Source: a virus
Virus record (IMG/VR): IMGVR_UViG_3300034198_010768
Location: 1 to 27,984 of that record
Length of the DNA stretch: 27,984 bases
Strand: one strand, 5' to 3'
The notes beneath the pieces are model-generated. The model did not search any database. It saw only the letters and a list, made by a program, of their open reading frames with translations, and was not told the DNA's origin. Within the stretch, counting starts at the first letter, position 1; the number at the start of each line of letters is the position of its first letter. The position numbers and the translations under genes were made by a program. Below are positions 22,099 through 27,909 of this stretch, piece by piece.

Positions 22099-22320
22099 TT
22101 AAAACAATTCTCCGTTACAGTCAAGCACTTCTTGAGTCAATCCAATTTCTTCTTGAAGTTTCAAACATAACTTTCGTTGAAGTAATCTGTAATCAATCAT
22201 CTCAGGATATGTTCTAACCAAATCCACACAGAGGTTGTGCATCAGTTTTAATTCTTTGATAGAGACATTTAAATCTGTCTCTTGATGGTCCTCATTGAAA
22301 TTAAGATGATAGTGTCTCAT
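22099..22320 (-). CDS. Small hypothetical protein
   Basis: This is a 73-residue protein of mixed charge with a helical body (IKELKLMHNLCVDLVRTYPEM, LLQRKLCLKLQEEIGL). It has no signal peptide, membrane segment or known motif. It begins 17 bases after the stop of the gene at 22338-22565 and is followed by a terminator about 50 bases on. The two genes probably form a short operon under the promoter at 22580-22610. Confidence 0.6.
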   Translation of the reverse strand: MRHYHLNFNEDHQETDLNVSIKELKLMHNLCVDLVRTYPEMIDYRLLQRKLCLKLQEEIGLTQEVLDCNGELF

Positions 22321-22337
22321 ATATCAAATTTAGTGGG

Positions 22338-22565
22338 TTATTTCTTGTTATTGATGTATTCTTCAATCTTATCTAATCTCTCCCCAATTTCCTTGGTATA
22401 TCCATACTCAACAAAATCACCAAGGACTAATGAGATTGTTACCAGTTCTTTTAGGGTTAGACACTTTCCACATGCCTGACTCCATTCCAAAACTAATTTG
22501 GTTTGTGATTGATTTGCAATTTGTCTGTCTTTTGATAAAGGTTTCTTTTCCATTTTTGTTTCCAT
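22338..22565 (-). CDS. Small hypothetical protein with a KCLTLKELV motif
   Basis: This 75-residue, mainly helical protein contains LVLEWSQACGKCLTLKELV and FVEYGYTKEIGERLDKIEEYI. I recall short phage proteins with the pattern W...CGKCLT.KELV...YGYTKEIGER in phages of Bacteroidota; no function is known to me. The two cysteines three residues apart may be structural. The start at 22565 lies 14 bases downstream of a very good -7 box. A second in-frame ATG is four codons later. Confidence 0.7.
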   Translation of the reverse strand: METKMEKKPLSKDRQIANQSQTKLVLEWSQACGKCLTLKELVTISLVLGDFVEYGYTKEIGERLDKIEEYINNKK

Positions 22566-22579
22566 TTAAAGTTATACCA

Positions 22580-22610
22580 CAAATATAATAAATCTTTTTC
22601 TAATAAACAA
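22580..22610 (-). promoter_or_regulatory. Bacteroidota-type promoter, best match in the window
   Basis: On the minus strand TTG (22608-22610), 20 bases, then TATATTTG (22580-22587), an exact match to TAnnTTTG. The TTG is formed by the last bases of the preceding terminator's T-run plus G. Confidence 0.75.
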
Positions 22611-22638
22611 AAAACCCCCTCAAAATAATCTGAGGGGG
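22609..22638 (-). terminator. Rho-independent terminator after the DUF6291-like gene
   Basis: On the minus strand CCCCCTCA pairs perfectly with TGAGGGGG around an 8-base loop and is followed by six T. It ends the RHH-DUF6291 transcript. Confidence 0.93.
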
Positions 22639-22741
22639 CAACCGACCACTTAAATGGGAAACAAGTAATGAATAAAGGTCTTAGATAAATATAGACCTTT
22701 TCCATTGGAAAAAAAAGTGTTGTTAGTGTTATTATTAAATA
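22639..22741 (-). other. Structured 3' untranslated region with two further hairpins
   Basis: These 103 non-coding bases lie between the DUF6291-like stop and the terminator. They hold a perfect 8-bp hairpin (AAAGGTCT, 11-base loop, AGACCTTT; 22674-22700) and an overlapping near-palindrome TTTTCCA-T-TGGAAAA (22698-22712). The region could be a 3'-end small RNA, an RNA-stability element or a protein-binding site. No coding potential seemed convincing. Confidence 0.45.
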
Positions 22742-23290
22742 CTAACCCAGTTTGGATTGAAACAAATAGTCAATGTACTTGTCAACATCCTCCAAGGAAT
22801 CGGTGTCTGGTTTGATATTCATAGAGTCAACAAAGCCAGGTATATGTTTAAACAAATTTTCCCTACTAGATTCTTTATCTAATACATTACTAATTTCTTT
22901 ATTATTATCTTTTTCTTTTTCTTTATCCTTATCCTTATCCTTCTCTTTAGGGTTTTTTGGGTTTGGTTGGGTTTCTGAAATAACCATTTGGTTTTCTTGG
23001 GTTTCTAAAATAACCATTGGGTTTTCTTGGGTTTTGTTGGAGTCCTTTTTTGGTCGTCCCCCCAACTTACCATTTTCACGATTTGTTTCAACTCTAGTCT
23101 CATACCGGTTTTTGTCTGAAATCAATAGAGGTTCAACTTGGTCCCAAAAATCTAACATACGGTCATCAGAAATATTTATTTCTTCACCTTGAGAAAATCT
23201 TTCCAAGATGCAAATAAAGTCGTATACTTTCTGTGGTTCCCAACGCTTCAGTGTTTTGAACCACGATTTTCTAAATAATATATTGTCCAT
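22742..23290 (-). CDS. DUF6291-like protein (replication-organiser type)
   Basis: This is a 182-residue protein. The first 70 residues (helical; LKRWEPQKVYDFICILERFSQGEE then FWDQVEPLLISDKNRYE) and the GKLGGRPKK motif at about 71-79 fit the DUF6291 family found in phages and prophages, often beside replication genes. A low-complexity part follows, with two tandem copies of a TQENPMV-type unit and an alternating KEKDKDKDKEKEKD run, then a short helical end. It lies in an operon with the RHH protein (3-base gap). It may be the only replication-related gene here. The function of the family is not established. Confidence 0.7.
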   Translation of the reverse strand: MDNILFRKSWFKTLKRWEPQKVYDFICILERFSQGEEINISDDRMLDFWDQVEPLLISDKNRYETRVETNRENGKLGGRPKKDSNKTQENPMVILETQENQMVISETQPNPKNPKEKDKDKDKEKEKDNNKEISNVLDKESSRENLFKHIPGFVDSMNIKPDTDSLEDVDKYIDYLFQSKLG

Positions 23291-23293
23291 ATT

Positions 23294-23458
23294 TTATTTC
23301 ATTTCATTGGGAACTTCGGTTCCCTTTTTTTGTTTATTTAATTCCGCTCTGATTAAATCCTCAAGGACTCTTTTCATAATCAGGTGGTTTTTTACACAGT
23401 AGAGCTTCATCTCCTGATGGAGTTCCCTGTCAATGCCAATCATTTTATCTGTCTTCAT
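23294..23458 (-). CDS. Ribbon-helix-helix regulator at the divergent promoter
   Basis: This 54-residue protein has a strand at KMIGID (about 5-10), a first helix RELHQEMKLYCVKNH and a second helix MKRVLEDLIRAELNK, matching the RHH layout of Arc/CopG-type dimers. It ends in a short polar tail. It is the first leftward gene from the divergent promoter region, so autoregulation and control of the rightward operon are likely. An inverted repeat GACTA-N8-TAGTC in that region is a candidate operator. Predicted transcription would start at or very near the ATG. The DUF6291-like gene follows after 3 bases. Confidence 0.75.
   Translation of the reverse strand: MKTDKMIGIDRELHQEMKLYCVKNHLIMKRVLEDLIRAELNKQKKGTEVPNEMK
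23309..23331 (+). terminator. Terminator-like hairpin on the plus strand inside the RHH gene
   Basis: GGGAAC-TTCG-GTTCCC followed by seven T has the form of a strong terminator with a C(UUCG)G tetraloop. It lies antisense to the end of the RHH gene. No plus-strand gene ends there, so it would only stop antisense transcripts. Confidence 0.4.
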
Positions 23459-23463
23459 GTAAA

Positions 23464-23494
23464 TAAATATAGTGGACTATTGAATTTTAGTCAA
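23464..23494 (-). promoter_or_regulatory. Leftward divergent promoter (RHH-DUF6291 operon)
   Basis: On the minus strand TTG (23492-23494), 20 bases, TATATTTA (23464-23471), then 5 bases and the ATG at 23458. The short gap predicts a leaderless or nearly leaderless transcript. Confidence 0.65.
23475..23492. promoter_or_regulatory. Candidate operator: inverted repeat GACTA-N8-TAGTC
   Basis: This imperfectly centred inverted repeat lies across the overlapping -33 parts of both divergent promoters. A dimer or tetramer of the adjacent RHH protein bound here could block both promoters. Confidence 0.4.
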
Positions 23495-23509
23495 GCATTG
23501 ATATATTTA
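23480..23509 (+). promoter_or_regulatory. Rightward divergent promoter (seven-gene operon)
   Basis: TTG (23480-23482), 19 bases, TATATTTA (23502-23509), then 5 bases and the ATG at 23515. It mirrors the leftward promoter and overlaps it by 15 bases. Confidence 0.65.
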
Positions 23510-23514
23510 TTGTA

Positions 23515-23853
23515 ATGGGAAGTAAAAAAATTAATTCGTATCTGAATCGTAGGATTTGGAGAGAGGATGGAACATATTACTTTTGTCGTCTCTGTGGGGA
23601 CTACAAACACGAGAATGAGTTCTACAACTCAAAGCATACCCCCTTCGGTAAGACTTACAAGTGTAGAATCCATTACAGCAAAACCGGTGATGCTGTTGAT
23701 GATGAATCAGAACACCTCAAGATGAATCCAATCACGGATTCGGACTTTGAAGGAGCTGAGACAGTATTGAAGAATCTCGGTTTCACTTTCGGACCTGGTG
23801 AGTTACCGGTTTGGAAACAATTTGAAATAAAACATAAACTAAATAAAAATTAA
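23515..23853 (+). CDS. Zinc-finger protein A, first gene of the rightward operon
   Basis: This 112-residue protein has a zinc site C24-x2-C27-x22-C50-x2-H53 preceded by REDGTYYF and containing a NEFY segment, a pattern like the small zinc modules found near phage HNH/endonuclease VII-type proteins. No nuclease motif follows. The C-terminal 30 residues (VLKNLGFTFGPGELPVWKQF..KHKL) match the C-terminus of the protein at 24265-24723. It may bind DNA or RNA, or be an early regulator. The start is 5 bases after the predicted -7 box. Confidence 0.7.
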   Translation: MGSKKINSYLNRRIWREDGTYYFCRLCGDYKHENEFYNSKHTPFGKTYKCRIHYSKTGDAVDDESEHLKMNPITDSDFEGAETVLKNLGFTFGPGELPVWKQFEIKHKLNKN

Positions 23854-23858
23854 AAACC

Positions 23859-24287
23859 ATGTTAGGAGCAAGTAAAATTAATGAGTTGACGGATGACTTA
23901 CACCGTCTAAATGAAATGTTTGAAATGGGATTAAACAATTCCCAAATCGCAAGAATCTACAGGACCAATAGTGGTCATCAAATCTCAAGAATCCATGTCT
24001 CTTCAATCAGAAGAAACAAACGATGGAATTCTGATAAGCGTTCATTTTTAATGAAACATGAACTTGGTGGGAGTTTCTCTGTATCCACCAAAATTGGACA
24101 GACACAATACAAAACCGTAGTTGGTGTGGTATTCACAGATGAATCCAATTTGTATACTTATTTGACATATAAGGACTCAGTTTTACAAAATGGTAATATG
24201 TCCTACCTTATGACAAAACAACCAAGCACAGAGGAATTAATGAAATTCCATAACCAATGGATTTATGATGACATCTCACACATCTGA
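23859..24287 (+). CDS. Putative helix-turn-helix DNA-binding protein
   Basis: This is a 142-residue protein. Residues 12-55 (LNEMFEMGLNNSQIARIYRTN...HVSSIRRNKRW) fit a helix-turn-helix of the type where GLNNSQIA is the first-helix/turn and the following helix recognises DNA. The C-terminal part (about 70-142) is strand-rich and not recognised. It starts 5 bases after the stop of zinc-finger protein A, and its end overlaps the start of zinc-finger protein B by 23 bases. A regulator role in the operon is likely but unproven. Confidence 0.6.
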   Translation: MLGASKINELTDDLHRLNEMFEMGLNNSQIARIYRTNSGHQISRIHVSSIRRNKRWNSDKRSFLMKHELGGSFSVSTKIGQTQYKTVVGVVFTDESNLYTYLTYKDSVLQNGNMSYLMTKQPSTEELMKFHNQWIYDDISHI

Positions 24288-24723
24288 TAGAAAGTACACC
24301 GAGAATGGAGTAGAGTATTGTTTTTGCACCAAACACAATGCCTTTGAACCATGCACCGAGTTTAGTCCACGACCAAATAAGGTGCATGGTTACTACTACT
24401 ATTGTCGTAAATGTGTTACTGGTTATCAGAAACTCTACAGAGAAAAAAAAGATAGACTCATCGTTGAGGATGGAATTGAGAAATGTTTCTGTACTCAACA
24501 CGATGAATACCACCCATGTGAGAACTTCCAACGAAGCAAAGCTAACCATGGATACCAATACAACTGTAGAGATATTGTGAAACTTCAAATGGTTGATAGG
24601 GGTACCGAATATGCTCGGAACAATGAAAGAACTCAAGCATTTGAAATGTTATCAATGATAGGTTACGATACCTCAGGTGAGGTGTCAATCCATGAACAAT
24701 TTAAACAAAAATATAACTTATGA
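24265..24723 (+). CDS. Zinc-finger protein B with a duplicated finger
   Basis: This 152-residue protein has two tandem copies of a unit of about 55 residues. The first has C21-x2-H24-x22-C47-x2-C50. The second has C76-x2-H79-x21-C101 but Ile104 where the fourth ligand should be, so it is probably degenerate. Both share an ENG/EDG..(E)..CFCT.H start. The C-terminus (MLSMIGYDTSGEVSIHEQF..KYNL) aligns with that of zinc-finger protein A. The gene overlaps both neighbours (23 bases, then ATGA). A second in-frame ATG lies at 24268. Nucleic-acid binding is likely; no catalytic motif was seen. Confidence 0.7.
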   Translation: MMTSHTSDRKYTENGVEYCFCTKHNAFEPCTEFSPRPNKVHGYYYYCRKCVTGYQKLYREKKDRLIVEDGIEKCFCTQHDEYHPCENFQRSKANHGYQYNCRDIVKLQMVDRGTEYARNNERTQAFEMLSMIGYDTSGEVSIHEQFKQKYNL

Positions 24724-24950
24724 GCGAATTTGAAAAAGAACTCAAATACCTTAAAACTAAATTTAGTAAGGTTATTACCCCCGATGATTTGAATGAGGCA
24801 AAGAGATTGAAACAATTCTTTGTGGACAAGTATGTCGTTTTGGTATCTTCAACCGATAAAACCTTCATCAAATTGATTGAAGAACTCAACTCAATTGAAA
24901 GGGAAAAAACACGACAAATCACCTCAGCTTATTTATTTAATAAAAAATAA
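24720..24950 (+). CDS. Small hypothetical protein, rightward operon
   Basis: This 76-residue, charged, helical protein has two helices (FEKELKYLKTKF, DLNEAKRLKQFF) and a final basic helix (LIEELNSIEREKTRQI). Its start overlaps the zinc-finger B stop as ATGA, good evidence for a real gene. No motif was recognised. Confidence 0.65.
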   Translation: MSEFEKELKYLKTKFSKVITPDDLNEAKRLKQFFVDKYVVLVSSTDKTFIKLIEELNSIEREKTRQITSAYLFNKK

Positions 24951-24954
24951 ATCG

Positions 24955-24962
24955 TATATTTG
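24955..24962 (+). promoter_or_regulatory. Internal -7 box in the rightward operon
   Basis: TATATTTG is an exact match to TAnnTTTG and lies 4 bases before the ATG at 24967. No TTG stands at the -33 distance, only T-rich sequence. It is the only real gap in the operon, so a second promoter is plausible. Confidence 0.45.
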
Positions 24963-24966
24963 TATT

Positions 24967-25092
24967 ATGGGAAAACAAAAAGAACAATGGGAACAATCGT
25001 TGCCAGTATTGAGTAAGAAGGAACTTGAAAAAGAATTACAGCACCTTGTATTTATGAAAGAGAAAGGTCAAATACCTCCAAAGAAAAAATGA
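24967..25092 (+). CDS. 41-residue hypothetical protein
   Basis: This short charged protein contains WEQSLPVLSKKELEKELQHL and ends in PPKKK. The start at 24967 is preferred to an upstream in-frame ATG at 24877, which lies inside the previous gene. The chosen ATG directly follows a -7-like box, and the stop overlaps the next start as ATGA. Function unknown. Confidence 0.6.
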   Translation: MGKQKEQWEQSLPVLSKKELEKELQHLVFMKEKGQIPPKKK

Positions 25093-25367
25093 GCGTTGTC
25101 AGAAAGTATACCCGAACATTTGAGAAATACGAAACCTTATTTCATTTGGTTTTAATTGATGTTTCTCTTCTGTTTGGAATATATGTTTTTGAAGATACTT
25201 TAATTGATTACACAACAGATTTGATGGGTTCTATGACCATTGTAAACCCCAATGGGGAATCTTACAAAGTTGAATTTGGAAGAATTAAAGAAGATGAGGA
25301 ATTTATCCTCGTTGAGTTTGATGTGTATTACGAAACCCCTATTGGATTTGAAAAATTATCACGATGA
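25089..25367 (+). CDS. Hypothetical protein, rightward operon
   Basis: This 92-residue protein starts with a basic segment, then a hydrophobic stretch (LFHLVLIDVSLLFGIYVF) that is interrupted by an Asp and is probably buried rather than membrane-spanning, then strands ending in an acidic part. Both ends overlap neighbours as ATGA. No family was recognised. Confidence 0.6.
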   Translation: MSVVRKYTRTFEKYETLFHLVLIDVSLLFGIYVFEDTLIDYTTDLMGSMTIVNPNGESYKVEFGRIKEDEEFILVEFDVYYETPIGFEKLSR

Positions 25368-25663
25368 AACCAGAAAGAATTAGATTATATCATTCAGTAA
25401 ACATTGATGTCTACAAAAGATTGGTGCAAATTGACGAATTGGAAGAAGTAATCCATCGTCAGTTTGTTAATCAGTTGGCACCAAAAATAATATCAACTCT
25501 CAAAGATGATATTAAAAAAAGTAAAATGTGTGGGGAAATCCTTTTTGAATTGGATTTTATGATTATACCAAGTAACGAGTATGTCCTAACTCCTATTCAG
25601 AGGTTTGTCCCTTCTTATTTGGCTTCAGATTCTTCCACATTAGAATCAGATTCAAACCAATAG
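25364..25663 (+). CDS. Last gene of the rightward operon, hypothetical
   Basis: This 99-residue protein has a helical middle (LEEVIHRQFVNQLAPKIISTLKDDI) and an FELDFMIIP strand, then a low-complexity SDSSTLESDSN end. It starts by ATGA overlap. Its last 71 bases overlap, tail to tail, the membrane-protein gene on the other strand. The low-complexity end may be an adaptation to this double coding. Confidence 0.6.
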   Translation: MKPERIRLYHSVNIDVYKRLVQIDELEEVIHRQFVNQLAPKIISTLKDDIKKSKMCGEILFELDFMIIPSNEYVLTPIQRFVPSYLASDSSTLESDSNQ

Positions 25664-25766
25664 CGGTCATCAACGATACAATCGTTAGGATTTCAACGGG
25701 ACTCATAACTGTCATTCCAACAGCCCCCATTGTAAGAGTGTTTGCTATAACGGTATCTTTATCCAT
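25593..25766 (-). CDS. Small membrane protein, candidate holin
   Basis: This 57-residue protein has one clear membrane segment (EILTIVSLMTAIGLNLILMW, about 24-43), a weaker hydrophobic stretch before it (8-20) and a Lys-rich tail (KNLKPNKKG). The start is MDKDTV at 25766: GGAGAA lies 5 bases upstream and the adaptor gene stops 1 base before the ATG. Size, charge and place at the end of the late operon fit a holin, but no endolysin was found, so the role is only a guess. Confidence 0.6.
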   Translation of the reverse strand: MDKDTVIANTLTMGAVGMTVMSPVEILTIVSLMTAIGLNLILMWKNLKPNKKGQTSE

Positions 25767-25767
25767 C

Positions 25768-26400
25768 TTATTCTCCTGAACGCCTTCCCCCGTACCACCA
25801 GGGTATTTGACAATCAAATAAACCATTACCCGAATAGTATCCATTTCCGTATCTTGAACCAGCAAATCTACTACCTGAAGGTAAGGTGATTGAGGTTTTA
25901 AATGCTGAACCAAACTCAGGGATTAATTGTCCATTGTTTGTTACTCTTGTGTATTCAGGATACTTCCAATTTTCAAAGACAAGGTGTCTTCTCATTAGGT
26001 TGTCCAAGAACTCAGCTCTGTCTTTTGCAGAATCCTTAAGGTAGGTAAATTCCTTAATACCGATTGGTTGAGATTGTTCAGAACGGAACTGTTGAAGACC
26101 CACATTTACCAACTTAACAAATTGGTTATCCAAAATTAAATAGTAAGAGTAAGCTACCAGTGTTGGTTGGATGAAGTTGTTTAACAATTCTTTGTTATAA
26201 GTGTTACCTGATAAATTGATATCACCACTCTCAACTTGATTCAAGATTTGCTCATAGAAGTTCGTTCCAAGGGTCTCTTGAATGAATATGTTCTGAGCTT
26301 GTTGAATACCATAACGCAGTTCCTCTGAATCCACATTGGGGTCAATTGGACTCTGAGATTTTAACTTCTGTTCAGATATTAATAAAACATTATAGTTCAT
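25768..26400 (-). CDS. Head-tail adaptor (head completion) protein
   Basis: This is a 210-residue protein with a helical N-terminal two-thirds (LRYGIQQAQNIFIQETLGTNFYEQIL, FIQPTLVAYSYYLILDNQF) and a Gly/Ser/Arg-rich end. The pattern of early helices with LGTNFYE and PTLVAYSYY resembles adaptor-type proteins placed after the portal in phages of Bacteroidota (from memory; sometimes classed as DUF6712-like). It is coupled to the portal gene by TAATG. It would seat on the portal ring and accept the tail. Confidence 0.6.
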   Translation of the reverse strand: MNYNVLLISEQKLKSQSPIDPNVDSEELRYGIQQAQNIFIQETLGTNFYEQILNQVESGDINLSGNTYNKELLNNFIQPTLVAYSYYLILDNQFVKLVNVGLQQFRSEQSQPIGIKEFTYLKDSAKDRAEFLDNLMRRHLVFENWKYPEYTRVTNNGQLIPEFGSAFKTSITLPSGSRFAGSRYGNGYYSGNGLFDCQIPWWYGGRRSGE

Positions 26401-27476
26401 TATGACAATATTTGGTTTTGTTCAATTGTTAAATCAACCTGCTCATTTGGATACATAAGTTGAACGATTGGTGTTAATTCACGAATCATAAACTCCTGTA
26501 ATGGAAAGATTGTTGTTGATTGGAATAATTTATACGCTGTCTCAATTTGGTCAGCCTGTGAGGAGAATCCTGAACCCGTTGGAAGTCCCAATAGAGATGG
26601 GTCAGGAATCTTGTGTCCTGCTAAGATATTCTCTCTAACAAGAGCAAAAATCTCACTGAACATACCAGCTTGCATGTTCTGACTGATTTGAGTAATTTCA
26701 GGTTTTTCGCCATCAGGTCCTCCCCATGATACGATGATTCTACCTGTGTTGTTTGCTCCAACATATCTGTCTTCAAGTCTTTGAAGAACATTCTCCTGTT
26801 CATTCTGTGAGTCAGGTGCTTCCTCAGGGAAGTGTACCCACAGTGAAGGTGATGCCCCATTGGTGATATTTGCCAAATTGTATTCAGAAATCTGACGAGA
26901 TAATCTGATGTCCAATAACGAAGACATGTAATCAGGGTTACCATAAAAAATGTAACCAGGTTGGTATGCTTTGATATGAACAATCTGTCTGTCCTCATAT
27001 AGGTTGGGGTCAAACTCTTTCATTTCAATAATACCTGATTTCTTCCACATAGCCCAATCGTGTGAGTAGTACCATGTATCAGAATATAATTCGGCTGTTT
27101 TTGGTTGACCAGCTCTCATGAACTTTGAAGGGATAACATGGAATCCACTGATACCTTGTCTTCTATCCTTCTTCCATACAATTTCCAAAAATACATTACC
27201 CGTTACAATGAACTCCCAAAAGATTTGCTTGATGACATCGTTGATGGTTTCCTTTGTGTTAATTTTGTAGTCATTGGTGAACCCACGACCTGCGGCATTG
27301 TCTACCTTTGAACGAACACAAGCATTGTGAATTGGTGAGTAGTCTGTATACCAATACAATCTATCCACTTCCATATTGTCAAGTCCCCATCTAACGAAGG
27401 GCTCGTTCTTATACATCTTCTCTTGCCAACGGTCAATGTTGTCAAGACCGAAATTCATTGAATCTATTTTAATCAT
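26400..27476 (-). CDS. Portal protein
   Basis: This 358-residue protein has the typical course of a portal protein: an early YWYTDYSPIHNACVRSKVDNAAGRGF segment, a WEFIVTGNVFLEIVW strand region, IVHIKAYQPGYIFYGNPDYMSSL, then the long helix region ISEYNLANITNGASPS, a QNMQAGMFSEIFALVRENILAGHKIPDPSLLG wing/stem stretch, and a final QIETAYKLFQSTTIFPLQEFM helix. It forms the dodecameric gate for DNA. It overlaps the upstream gene by 8 bases and the adaptor gene by 1. Its place after the fibres, far from terminase, is unusual. Confidence 0.85.
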   Translation of the reverse strand: MIKIDSMNFGLDNIDRWQEKMYKNEPFVRWGLDNMEVDRLYWYTDYSPIHNACVRSKVDNAAGRGFTNDYKINTKETINDVIKQIFWEFIVTGNVFLEIVWKKDRRQGISGFHVIPSKFMRAGQPKTAELYSDTWYYSHDWAMWKKSGIIEMKEFDPNLYEDRQIVHIKAYQPGYIFYGNPDYMSSLLDIRLSRQISEYNLANITNGASPSLWVHFPEEAPDSQNEQENVLQRLEDRYVGANNTGRIIVSWGGPDGEKPEITQISQNMQAGMFSEIFALVRENILAGHKIPDPSLLGLPTGSGFSSQADQIETAYKLFQSTTIFPLQEFMIRELTPIVQLMYPNEQVDLTIEQNQILS

Positions 27477-27909
27477 TATCTGGGTTGTATATTACATAAG
27501 TATTTGATGTTCCAGTCCAAACGACAGGGTTATAACCATTCACTCCAACCACATTTACCAAGGTCTCGTAAACCACATCATGAGCAAGTGCTGGGTTTAA
27601 ATTGGTCGTTGAGTACTGTTCATACACCTTCAAGTCATACTCACCAGGAATCAAATGGACATTTGTCTGTCCACAAATGGTAGCTCCGGTTAATACTTCA
27701 GGAATGGCATTATCAATATTTATACAAAATAAATCATAAGCCGGATTATAGGAAACTGAAGGTAATACCCTAAATGGGATGAACCTGTATCTTTGATTAC
27801 TCAGTTTATGACTCATACTCCACAAGTAAGTCACACTACCCGTAAGTGTTTTATTACGGGAACACACAGCAGCTGCTTGGTTATTTTGTCCTTGGTTTAA
27901 ATATATCAT
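27469..27909 (-). CDS. Small beta-rich virion protein, next to the portal
   Basis: This 146-residue protein starts MIYLNQGQNN and has strand-rich sequence (YLWSMSHKL, YRFIPFRVLP, LIPGEYDLKVYEQYSTTNL) ending in WTGTSNTYVIYNP. The pattern PGEY.LKVYEQ.STTNL.PALA recurs in small structural proteins of phages of Bacteroidota and suggests an immunoglobulin-like or fibre-related fold. It is joined to the upstream 505-residue fibre gene by TAATG across the circle junction and overlaps the portal gene by 8 bases. Attachment of fibres to the virion is possible. Confidence 0.6.
   Translation of the reverse strand: MIYLNQGQNNQAAAVCSRNKTLTGSVTYLWSMSHKLSNQRYRFIPFRVLPSVSYNPAYDLFCINIDNAIPEVLTGATICGQTNVHLIPGEYDLKVYEQYSTTNLNPALAHDVVYETLVNVVGVNGYNPVVWTGTSNTYVIYNPDND

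Noticed and set aside
22493-22705. A 70-codon minus-strand reading frame across the spacer
   Set aside because: It runs through a clear terminator and promoter and overlaps a better gene at 22338-22565.
24955-24962. Treating the internal TATATTTG as a full promoter
   Set aside because: It is kept only as a -7 box of moderate confidence because no TTG stands at -33. AT-rich DNA yields such words by chance.
25089-25367. A transmembrane protein in the rightward operon
   Set aside because: The hydrophobic stretch is short and carries an Asp, so a membrane span is not well supported.
25767-25913. Upstream start for the small membrane protein (106 residues)
   Set aside because: The extra 49 codons lie inside the adaptor gene and lack protein-like character. 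The start at 25766 follows the adaptor stop and a GGAGAA sequence.
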